Below are positions 25,816-37,500 of a stretch of 64,000 nucleotides of DNA, piece by piece. Below the pieces are notes generated by a model. The model ran no database searches, had not been told where the DNA came from, and worked only from the letters and a program-made list of their open reading frames with translations. Position 1 is the stretch's first letter, and each line of letters begins with the position of its first letter. A program made the translations under genes and the position numbers. Origin of the DNA: Lingula anatina (lineage: Eukaryota > Brachiopoda > Lingulata > Lingulida > Lingulidae); the NCBI RefSeq assembly GCF_001039355.2, contig NW_019775434.1, positions 277,318-341,317 of the forward strand, given 5' to 3'.

Positions 25816-28800
25816 GAGATTCCATCATCCCTGTGCATAATCTGTGCCATTCTAACCGCAGGAGTTTGTGTGCCTGTGAGCAATGGACCTACTTCAGCTG
25901 TCCAAGTGTTTTTTTACCAACATTATTTTCAATTTGAAGGATCAAGGCTCAATGATATTTAAAAGTTCCCAGACAACTTTTGGTTTTGTATTCATTTTAT
26001 TGCTAATTTGATGGATTTTGTGCATTTTGTGATGTTGTCATAATGAATGGAAGCTGGACACATAGTGCGCCTTGTAATAATCATAGTTTTACAGAATCCA
26101 CTAAGCACCGTTTGTGGTGCAACAAGAAAGGTGGGGAAAGCTCTTGTGAAATTTCCTCTACCTAGTTTTGATGGTCAAAGTTGAGGCCATGATGATAGTT
26201 GTTTATCACTAGTTAAAAGTTGGTGAAGGGTAAAATGGATGACCATTACCATTTAGCTGGTTTCTCTAATGTATCTCTATGTGATTGTGTGTATGTATGT
26301 ATGTATGTTTGTGCAGCCTGAAAAAGATAGTTGTAAGTAGATGTAAATACTGAGAATCTATCCAAGGGCACTTTTTCGCTGGAACAGAATACCTCCCAAA
26401 AAAGAAGTGCGAAAATAGAATATAATTAAAGGCAATGCAAAGACTGGTTATAATGTACAAATACTGCACATCTATATTCTTCAGGCACACACTATTATTT
26501 TAAGTTATTACTGTATTAAAGAACAATATTGAAAACTGTGCTGTCAGTAACTTGCCATACAGGACTTTGGGGCAAAGGCAATATTAAAACTTGTCATGTG
26601 TAAACAGCACAATGAAACCTCTTAATTAAACTAATTCACTGTTGGATGACAGCATTTTACATTTTAGTATCTTGATAAGAACAGTTTGTGTTTTTTTATG
26701 TATATCTCTTAGATGTTTGTGACCAGATGCACTTAATCTAGTTCTTTGCACTGGCCAGTCTTATATTGAACCAAAGCAGAGTTTATTCTACCATGTACAT
26801 AGATTTTTGTCAGGGAGGAAGAGGGAGAAAGTGACAACTTTTTAAATCCTTTTTGTGTAAGTCCTGTATTGTGAAACTTGTGTAACTTTTGACCTATAAT
26901 GTGTCATCACAGAAAATATGTGTTGAGGTTGTTTATATAAACTTTTCAATCATTCCAACAAATTGGATCAAAAGACAAACGATACCATGGTGCTTTCCTA
27001 TGCAAAAATAGAACTAATGTAGTAAAACATCCACATCTGTACCTCCCAAAGGGGTACTGAACAATCTCAAGGACAGGGTGAAAATATGTAAGTTTTATAT
27101 ACATCATATCAGCTCTTCCATATTTTACCTTCCTAGTTTGAGTGGTGCACTTGAGAAACATTTGCAGTTTTAGGCTTTGTCCTCCTAAGTACTACACCCA
27201 ACTGCTGAGAGATCTCCATGGTCTTGAAGAAATCAATCATATTTTTTATGGTCCAGTGCAATTTTTAAAGCTGTTGACTTTGTTAACTTGCACGGTGGTC
27301 AAATCCTCATAATTATACAGATCACTATCCAGTTAATAGACTGTGTCATTTTAGATAAGTGGCTGGATAATCATGTCAACTTTCTCTCTTTGTTAATTGT
27401 GGCATTTGAAGTTCATAATTAATTTGTTGTAACCCTCATGACTTTGTGCTTTCACATGTTTGAGATTTAGTGGAGGCTGGTTACACTGAAACTTTCCAGT
27501 GGTGCATCATAAATGAAGGCAATTATTGACCAAAAACTTAACGAAGATCTCATTTTTGGCTTCCATTATCAAGCCGACATTATGTCTTAAATAAGCTGCT
27601 GCATTATCACTTACATCAGCTTTACTTGTATTTTGTCATTGTTGTGTTAAAAAGTTTAAGATGTTTTTGCCATTTTGTATCTTTAATTTACAAGTAAATA
27701 TGTCATCTCCAGTATTCAAACACAGCGATGCAATCTCAGTACCTGTATACTGCAATGCAAATGTTATAAACAGGGTATAAACTCAAACATTTGATACTTC
27801 TTAAGGAGAAAAAATTCTCCATGTGGTTTGAATACCGTGCAATACAATCTAGAAATGAGAAGAAATTCTATCTAGTAAAAGTGGACTTTGTGTTGCTTTG
27901 AGGAGTTGTGGATATTGCTGCCACCTGTTGGCAAGCATTTTAAACCAGTTGAGGATTATGCAATATTTTAGAATCTTGCTGTAAATCCAAGTAAGACCAA
28001 GAGATGTTTGAAGAAATAGCATATCTTTAAATATTAGTCTCGTAGGTCCAATTGACTTTGTGTGTATATATCAATCTTGAGCTTACAGTTTATGGGAGTG
28101 TAGTATTTTTTGCATTATCATGTGATTGTGCAATGGGAAAATAACCAGTCACTGTGTGTGTTTTAGCTAAAGGGTTGCCTCATTTTTATTAGGAAGTTTC
28201 AGCTGAGCAGTAAGGATGTTGCCAGGAAATGGCAGAGCCCTCTGTCTCCTTAGATATTTTAAGCCAGACTTGTTAGTAATATGAACTAAGTGTTCTGTGC
28301 ACCTCTTTAGGGTGTTTAAGCAGTTTGCTTAAACAAAAATAGTGTCTTAAATTTAATGATGTCACAAATTATATGACATCTGTTATGCCACTTATATTAT
28401 TATAGAAATATATACTGGTATTGCACCTTAGATAGTTATCACAGTATTGTTTGGTGTAAGGGGTTTGAGTGCATAGCGCATATTTGTAGATGTCAGACAG
28501 TTGGACATCTCAAGATGGCAAGGCTAGTATCAATATATTCCGGTACTTCTTGAAAGCGAAAATGTTGATAAGAGGGATGATAAACTTATTAGAAAGGATT
28601 GTAAATTAATGAAGTTTCCCATTCAATAGAAACTCATTCCACAGTCATCTCTAAGCAATTACATTGTTATCAAACTGGTTGTTTCTACATATACTTCACT
28701 TAAACAAAAAATCACATCCTTTATTATAATTATTATGGAGCAATTTCCCAATCTTTCCAAAATCGTATTTGTAAGAATTCTAACAAGTTGACCAAATTAA

Positions 28801-29200
28801 GTAATGTTTAATCCAAATTCATCGGAGCTTACAAAAACATCAATGTAAATAGATCATTGCCATCTCAAGGATTGTTTTATTTATTTCAGTAAAAGAGAGA
28901 TGTGTAGAATATTGTATAGTGCATGTTTCATATTTACGGAGATCTGGGGAAGTGTTTCTACAAGTCTAGTAGCACATAGTTGACAATAATTATATATGCT
29001 GTTGTCAGAGGGTTAGTTGGCAATTAAATATCTATTCTGTTGTCAAAAGTGATCAATGTCTAGATGAGTTACTAGTCAAAATGTCCAATTTCAGACCCCA
29101 TGTGTTGTGATCACTTCATGCTCTTTGGTTTGGTGGAGATAGAAAACTGACCTTTATGTACAAATTATAAAAAAATGAAATCCAATAAAAACATGAAACT
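25816..29200 (+). other. NLK: Predicted long NLK 3' UTR
   Basis: No gene-like open frame lies between the NLK stop and an AATAAA at 29184-29189. Vertebrate NLK also has a long 3' UTR, so transcription through the whole interval is plausible, but earlier polyadenylation cannot be excluded. A (GTAT)n run is at 26290-26309. Confidence 0.5.
29184..29189 (+). terminator. NLK: NLK polyadenylation signal (AATAAA)
   Basis: This canonical hexamer lies about 3.4 kb after the NLK stop and only about 200 bp from the reverse-strand signal of STYXL1, so the two transcripts end almost tail to tail. Confidence 0.45.
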
Positions 29201-29391
29201 TTTATGTCTGAATTTTGAGATTGAATTCTATATTTCTTTTCAACACTTCCTTTGGTTTTGATGACATTGCTGGCCAGAAAAAAGTTTTGTATATGAGAAC
29301 ATTGGATATCAAGTGCTTGACAGAACGGGTGATTATAACTGGAACATACCCCACCAGTATGGAACTAGCTGGGAAGTTTTCTCTTCAATGT

Positions 29392-29397
29392 TTTATT
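29392..29397 (-). terminator. STYXL1: STYXL1 polyadenylation signal (reverse strand)
   Basis: TTTATT on the plus strand, AATAAA on the minus strand, lies about 400 bp beyond the STYXL1 stop codon. Confidence 0.45.
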
Positions 29398-29795
29398 GTT
29401 TAGATAGATAAATAATTACAATGCTCAAAGCTAAAAGAAAAAAATATTTACAAAATGTGATTAAAAGAAAATATTTACAAAATGTACAAAATTTATATTA
29501 ATCAAAAATAAACAGTTTGTGCATGTCAACATGCTGTAAGTACTTAGTAGCCCTGATGCAACCTCTCCCAAGTTCTTGCATTATAGACTCTTATCCGAGA
29601 AGAGCACTGTGTAATCCAACAATTTTCTTGCTGTTTTATCACTTGCTTTCCAACTCCTCAGATGTCTCAAACTTCAGGACTGTATTCCATGATATGCAAC
29701 TGAAGAAGTTTGACATAAAAATTTTAATGATTTTACTTTCTCAGCATATATATATAGCAGTGCTTGCTAACATTTGCCTCATGAGAATTCGTCTA

Positions 29796-32760
29796 TTAGA
29801 AATTAGGATCACTAATATCCGTAGTCTTTTGGCCTAACACTTCTTCTTCCCACTTTGCTAGCTGTTCTACAAACCCCCTGTTAGGTCGCACTGTAGGACT
29901 ACACCGTAGTGCATGCTGGTAGGCTTCCTGTAAGGAAAAAAAGAAGTAGGACAGTTTTTTTAAGTTGTAAAATCACAATGAGACCCACCAGGCTGTGAGT
30001 TGTCACATCTTATGTGTCACAACAAACACAATCAATTAAGTTCTATCACGGGAATTTCTACTGTGGCCATGCTTGGCAAGGATACAAAGGGCTCATTCCC
30101 ATGGTCTATGTAGATCGATCCAACTCCCCGAGGACTAACTGAATGCAATCATACAGATTAACACACCTTCTTTTGTTTGCAATGTACTGTAATAATCACC
30201 AGCTTTTATGTTTCTACTCAACCCCAGACCTGTTTAGCTGATTGCATTAAGAGAGAGTCCCTCCAGGTAGACTGATCTACAGAGACCGATATTATCAATG
30301 GGCATGAGCCCATCCCTGCAACATGGACCAATATAGCTGTCATATAATATATTGAACATATGCAAGCAATATAAATTATATACCTTAAGTGTCCATTTAT
30401 TGTGGTGCATTAGGTATGCCATCACAATGCAAGCACTTCTGCTGATTCCTCTGGCAGAATACACAAGAACAACACGATTCCCATTTCTGTGCTCGTCTGA
30501 AAAATAAATTATAAAAATGGAATTTTGTTATTCATATTTATGTAAAACTAAGTAGTCCAAAACTGAGGTAAAAAAAATTATCTAAACATTTCTATTCTTG
30601 GGTACCTGCTTCCTTGAATATTTGAATCAGTCTCAAAAATGTACAAATAATTATTGAACAAAGGAATAACTGTGGTTTCAGTCAGATGTTTAAACTCACC
30701 AAGAAAAGTACATGCTTCCTTAAACTGTGAATACATATCTGCCTCTTCATTGTCCTCAACAGGAATATGTAAGAGTTGCGGGCCTTGTTCCTTGAAACTA
30801 GAGTCATGAGAAATATACATGTTCAACTGAGTGTATTTTGTTTAATGATAAATCTATAATATTTCTTTTGTATTTTAGTTTTTTCATTAGCAGGTAAAAG
30901 ACTTAACTTGAAGTCCATTTATAATAATTTTAGCAGAAAAGAAATATACAGCTCTTGACAACTGGCACATGAAACAACATATATTAGAACATACTTTTTT
31001 TTTTTTTTTGAGAAATTATGGCCCCAGACCTGTGCATTGTAATACCAGGCATGTAGGTGCTCAGAGGTTTAAGTGAACAGCCCCTTTGGCTGGAAAAAGG
31101 CTCACGGTCTAAATCAAATTTGCTTTGGGTTTTATGCCACCTCTTAAATAGGGTCAACTTAAAAAATAAAAAAGGTCTTTTTCAGAAATAGAACCCCCTG
31201 TGGAATTGCTGGATACATGCCTAATTACTGCACACTTACACGTGCACACAGTTGTTTCCATCCCTTTGCAATGGACCTTTTTTGTCTGTATAAAGCATCA
31301 AATCCAATGGCAAAAGCAGTATCATCATCATGAAAAATAGTATTTATAAATAACATCTATAAACTCACATCTCTCCAGGTTCAACACAGCAGTTGATGTG
31401 ACCCTTGACCTTGAGATCTTTCTGTATATAAGCTGCATTGCCTTGTCTCATATTTCCCATGTATAGGAAACCTGGAATAACCTCAATGGGATACGTTTTC
31501 AAATTATCCATTTCCTGGAAAAGAAACAGAAATAAGATTTCTAAGATGTCAGTCCTTGTCACGTTCATTTCTTGAAACTAGGGATAAAATCAAGTCAGGA
31601 TGAATCTTTTTGTTAGAAATGTTTGAAAAAAATCGTAAACCCATTCCTAAAAAAATATTTTAAAATAAGAGAAAATTAAAATTTGAAATGAATTGACTTT
31701 TTAATTTCTTACCTGGGGCATGAAAATTATCTTCTGTGTCCTGAGAAATGGATATAGTGCTGAAAAATCTTCATAACCTCCTAAAATACCAAACAATATT
31801 TTACACGTGAGACAAATCATGAGAGACACTGTTTGCATATTTTCCCATAAATTTTTAATAACCTCTCTAAACTGGACATATGCAATATCAAAAGTTAAAA
31901 TGGATATCAAAAGTTAAAAAGACATAAGATTACCTTTAAGTATGTTTACAGGATTCCTACTTGTTTCAGCCATCACACTTGCACACTGATATGCAGGGCC
32001 TGTAAACAAGATTTGAGAAATTTTGCTTAAAGTGCTATAAGAGTGTTGTTTTATCTTTTTGCAACAGATAAAAATAGCTTAAACAAAAGTGAATTATGAA
32101 CTGAATTATGGCTTTTTATCTAAAAAAAAAAAAAATGAACACTTATTCCTTTAACAAGAAACTACAATATTTGAATTCAAAAACCAAACTACACTCGCTG
32201 TTCTAACTGTAAAAGGACTTCTTGTAAGATCATCAAGCAGTAGATTTTGGATGTAGTTACTTTCTGTATCTTTTAAGCTGTCTGTGTTGCCATCATATAC
32301 CACCACATGCTGTTTGCACTCAAGTTCAGCTCCATATGGCACTGTGAAGTCCCCATTTTCATTCTGAAGAAAAAATTGTTAATGTAAAGGAAAAAAATAT
32401 ATAAAAGAGCAAAAAAGTGCAAAGATCTTTAAAGCACATACGGCAAATAACTTTTGCTAAATACACCACGAAATAAATTTTTTGGTCTTCAGTATTTTCT
32501 TTTCCAGTTCATTTGAAACACTGTAACTTCTTTTTCTGTGTATTTTTATTTTGTTCATTTCAAACATAAACTCTTCAACATCTTTTGCCATTACAATTTA
32601 TGAGTTCTAGTGTTTACAAAATCAATTTGTCCTTAATCTTTCACAACTAATTGAGTATAAATTTTCAAAGGAATTTTAATTAGTAACACAACAATAGTAA
32701 TGAAAATAAATTGATCTCTTTGAATGAATTTTTATATTAACTGAAACATGCACACACACA

Positions 32761-32818
<58 letters not shown>

Positions 32819-34199
32819 TTCAAATTTACTATGATTGAATGCAGTTTCTCTCCATTATCTATAGTAACTGATTCTTTTATGACACATGCAGTGTAACAAA
32901 ACAAATACAATCATTCACCAACAAAATACCATTCCGTAAATCCAAATTTTCTATCACTGTCTTAAAAACAGTATATAAAACCAGATCAGAATCAGTAAAA
33001 CAGGACATGTATTTTAGATAAATCACGTAAATCATGTATACCTTGGGAGCTTTTTTGGAGGTTACCACATGACTCTCATTGTATTCATGCTTCTTTCTAG
33101 CATCTGAAATTACAAAGCAATTACCCTTATAAAACACAATGTAAGGAAAAATCTTTAACTTGTACATATCATGAATGTAAGTCTGTTGTTCAATGACAGT
33201 GGGTACTTTGGCAGTTTCCACCCCCGCCCTGTAACTCTATACCAATTTTTTAATACTAAGCAAAATTAAATTATTTGGTGACTTTGATCAATGTCTCTGC
33301 TATTCAAATCAATTAGTTTATAAATTTACTAACATATTTTTCATCTTTTTAAATAAACCTCCAAGTTAATTAACCAATGAGATTTCAGCCCAGCAAAACA
33401 TCAACTCTCCTAATATTTGAAGGGCATAATGTTTCATGTAAAAAAAATTCTTAAAATTAGTAATTGCCAAACTTTATTTGAGTCACAGAGACATTGCTCA
33501 AAGTCATCTCAAAGATATTTAATATCACAGAGCTATAAGGTGGGGGGAGGAGGGATACTGCAATACTGCAAAAGTGCCAAAAAGTGTACGTTACATCTAT
33601 ACATCTTCTAACTGCATATTATTTAAATTGAAGTGCATTTCAGTGAACTGATGAAAACTGTATCATACTGGGTATGCGACAGTATCATATCTCTACAGTA
33701 CAGTTGTACAGATCCTTTTTTATTTACAGAAAACTAATAATGACTTATTACATGTATTTTTAGCATCTAATATATGACATGAACATGTAACTTTACATGT
33801 TTAATTACAGTACGTATATACCCCCGGTACATGTACTGAGTACTGGTATGTCAAAGATAAAAATTCAACATTTTAACTTGTAATTTTACTTGATGTTTGT
33901 ATATTAAATGACAAATAACACAAAAAGTTAAAAAGCGTTTGATATCTCTCCAAAATCTAAATGACGGGCCTATACTGAATCCATATGACGTTGTTATTTG
34001 AAATTACTGCCACAGTGGCACTGACATATGAACTGTGAGCAAACGAAGTAAAACTTACTGTGTTAATCATTAATAAAGCTAATTAAAATAACTTACCAAG
34101 AAGCATCATATAATTCGGGTCGCTTAAACATGGATATATAGTCGCTGCATTTAATAAATTGTAAAGATCAGTCGCCTCTAGGAGCACTATTCCTGCCAT
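29796..34199 (-). CDS. STYXL1: Ser/Thr/Tyr-interacting-like protein 1 (MK-STYX pseudophosphatase)
   Basis: A pseudophosphatase with an N-terminal rhodanese/CDC25-like domain and a C-terminal dual-specificity phosphatase fold; the mammalian protein binds G3BP1 and influences stress granules and apoptosis. Exons in gene order: 34199-34097, 33103-33042, 32363-32195, 31999-31934, 31780-31713, 31514-31369, 30797-30700, 30496-30384, 29927-29796; 957 nt, 318 residues (human 313). Diagnostic stretches: SDPNYMMLLDARKKHEYNESHV, LKGGYEDFSALYPFLRTQKI, PIEVIPGFLYMGN, and VYSARGISRSACIVMAYLMH. The phosphatase signature HCxxGxxR reads Y250-S251-A-R-G-I-S-R257: the catalytic Cys is Ser, as in human. The rhodanese active-site Cys is also missing (NPVNILKGG). 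The donor after exon 3 (A|GTGTAG at 32194) is non-consensus and is the least certain junction. Confidence 0.94.
32750..32816. repeat. (CA)n microsatellite
   Basis: About 30 CA units with one TA interruption lie in a STYXL1 intron. Confidence 0.95.
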
Positions 34200-34567
34200 C
34201 GTTATATTAAATTTGTGTTGGTTTTTTATTCTAGCAGGTGCTGAAGAACACAGTTTGTATACAAGTTTACCTCCTCACTTCCGGTGACAGAAAAATAGTC
34301 CTCATGTTATTCATCTTAATGTTACTTTTATGTAGAATGTTTAGAAAATACAAGATGACCATTACAACACAATTTTTTAAAAGAAACAATTGTTTGAATC
34401 AGCATTTGATTAAATTTAATGAAAATGTTTGTAAATTAATACGCAAACGTAAGATGTCTGCTATGTTGCTAGCCTTAGCCGAATGGAATTATGGGACATT
34501 ATCAGGTTGTGCTTGGCTGGGGAACCATTTTGATTGTCCTTGTTAAGTTAATTTCGCAATATCTGCA
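34200..34567. promoter_or_regulatory. Bidirectional promoter of STYXL1 and MDH2
   Basis: Only 368 bp separate the two divergent start codons, so both core promoters and both 5' UTRs must lie here. An in-frame TAA at 34544-34546 fixes the MDH2 start. A 102-codon open frame (34238-34546) crosses the region but has no recognisable domain and is probably chance. Confidence 0.75.
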
Positions 34568-37500
34568 ATGTTGTCAAGGTTTGCAAGACCACGAGCCATT
34601 TCCCTCGTAGGGAATGCCATGAGGAACTTTTCTTCCAGCTCTCCAGTAAGTGTTACCTTATGTCTATGTCGTATTTAGAAGGTACGCGGCTCATGTGTGG
34701 ACTGTGCACAGTGCCACAGTTGCACAATAAACGTGTTGAGAAAGAGCTTTAAGTAGGTCTAGGTCGTAGGCTACGTGCATTTTGTCATCTGAATAATGAC
34801 GGTGGCTAAAAGTAAAACCTTGTTAAATATGCCAAATATTTTACATCACATGTTAACTTGACAACAGACTTTTTAAAAAATCTAAATAGAATTAGGTCGA
34901 CCTAGCCAGACGAATGTGTTTTTAATGAATTTAAGCGCACTCAGGCTTATCTCCAGTACAGCCAGTAAAGGTGAAATAAATCCAAGTTTCATAACTTCCT
35001 CAGCTTATGTCAGTGGACAACTAAATCTAGATAAAGAGTCATTTATATAGATACCATACCTTGCAGATTCTTAGGAGAGTTTTTTAGAATTTCATTTTGC
35101 TATTAAACAGCAACTTTGCAAAGTTCTAAGGTGAAAAAAAGATAAAAGCCCTTATCTAATTTTCTTCTGGCATTGTATGCCCTGTTCACACTACCAGAGG
35201 TTTTAGCCCTTTTTACAAGTTCACAGTTCCAAGCCAACTGTTTGTCAATCAGAATTACTCATAATCTGGTCAATGAACTGGTTGTGTTGAGCACAGTGGG
35301 GACATAATTTTAATGACTATCTTACATTATAGCCATGCTATTTAGTTGTCAATCTTTCAAAATGGTGAGAACCAGAAAAGTGTACTACATGATGTGGAAA
35401 TGGCCTTAAAGTTAGAGAGAAAACACTGGATCCCTAAGCCTAGTAAAAGTAATATGATTTTGCCTGGTGGTTTGAATGTATGTGCTCCCAGAATATTTGG
35501 TCATAAAAAAGCTAATGATGTGTTCAGATCTGATGGATGCTATAATTTAACTGAAATTATTTTAAAACCTCAAAAATTGTTTTCATTCTTCAGCACTATA
35601 TACCTTTATGGATTATATACTGGTTTGTGCCTGTATGTAATAAATTGTGTACTAATAAGTTTTTGTTACATTTCAGCATAATGCCAGAGTGGCAGTAATG
35701 GGTGCTAGTGGTGGTATTGGACAGCCTTTGGCCCTTCTCCTTAAGGAATCTCCTCTGGTTACCCAGTTAGCCTTGTATGATATTGTACATGTGACACCAG
35801 GCGTGGCCAAAGATCTGAGTCACATATGTACTAAAGCTCAGGTCACAGGTTACATGGGCCCAGAAACCATGCAAGACTGCCTCACAGGATGTGATGTTGT
35901 CATGATCCCAGCAGGAGTTCCTAGAAAACCAGGTAATGTTGTTATCTTCATCGGGATAAGATATCAGTCCACTTACTGTGGGATACTACTTTCTTAGACT
36001 GACAAGTAAATTACAAAGTTTTGCTTGGGAAGTGATAAAAAAATATAAACCTACAGGGCATTTGCTCCATAATATGAAAGTGACACATTTTTAGACAGAT
36101 TTATTGACATACACTGCCCTGGAATTTTTTCTCCAAATTATTATATTAGATTTGCAGTATTCAGTTAACAGAGGTATTTATGATGTTTTCCTTCATGTAG
36201 GCATGAGCCGAGATGATCTTTTCAACACAAATGCCAGCATAGTGCGGGATATTGCTGATGCTGCAGCTCAGTATTGTCCGCAAGCAATGATGTGTATTAT
36301 TACAAATCCAGTGAGTATGCTTGTTATGTATTTAGGAACTACATTGTAAACATGTAAGCCATTGAAATAATTGTCATGTAAATGTAAAATTACATTGTTT
36401 TTAAAAAATATGGAGCAAATTTGTGTCAGAATCTTATGTACTGGTGTTTATGATTTTTATGCACAGGTCATTTTTAGCCATTTTAAAGCAAGTTAGGATA
36501 AATTAGTTTGGTTTAATCGTATTACATAGCTGAAAAGAAAAGAGGTTGCTATTATTAGCAAATTTTGAAATATTACCATTATCTTTGCAGGTGAATTCTA
36601 CAGTCCCGATTGCGAGTGAAGTTTTCAAGAAGAGAGGCGTATATGATCCAAACAGGATATTTGGTGTAACAACTCTGGATATTGTCAGGGCCAATGCATT
36701 CATTGCAGAGGCAAAGGTATACATTACAAACTGCATTGCTCGATTAGGGTAGTTAAGTTACAGTGCATTCCTTTTGAAATTAGTTGTTTGCAGATATATG
36801 CCTTTCATAATCATTTGTTATTGATCAATTAAATTTGTCCTCTTGTTGGATTGAATAATCATCAAGTATTTTTCCCTTTTGCATAGTAGCAGAAAAAGAA
36901 ACTGTATGGCTTGTTTATAATTAAAACAATTTATTGTCACTAATCTGGGTATAAACCTTTCAGGGCTTGGACCCCACTAAAGTTAAGGTCCCAGTTATTG
37001 GTGGCCATTCAGGTGTAACAATTATACCTGTTATCTCCCAGGCAACACCTGGGGTGTCTTTCAAACAGGTAAGAAGAATTCTTCGGTGAAATAAGTAGTT
37101 CATTTTGATATGAATAGACTTATTCCATATCTGTGTGAAACAGCATTCGTCATTTTGTAAGATGGAATGTAAATTATTGTTACTAAAGCCATTTTTATAT
37201 GTCTTTGGGGAATGATATTTGTGTTGTTTTATGTATTCAGGAGGAACGAGAGAAAATAACGAAGAGAATTCAGAATGCTGGAACAGAAGTGGTAGAGGCA
37301 AAAGCAGGAGGAGTAAGTTCATTGGGGCATTGCACTACTTGTTTGGGAGGCTCTTTATGTTGTTTGCATTGTAAATGGTATCTAAAATCCACAAAAGTGG
37401 ATATTTTTTCCAGCAAAGATAAGATTGGTATTCATAAGTCTTTAAATGGGGGAGTGGAGAGGATGGGTGATGTAAATATTATGCCAGATACATACTTAGA

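Noticed and set aside
29215-29837. Open frames at the NLK/STYXL1 tail-to-tail boundary
   Set aside because: They fall in the predicted 3' UTRs of both genes and are antisense to the STYXL1 last exon.
34238-34546. 102-codon open frame between STYXL1 and MDH2
   Set aside because: It overlaps the short bidirectional promoter, has no recognisable domain, and ends just before the MDH2 start. Best explained as chance.
35346-35681. 111-codon open frame in MDH2 intron 1 running into exon 2
   Set aside because: It reads exon 2 in a different frame from MDH2 and stops within five nucleotides of the exon start; no family resemblance.
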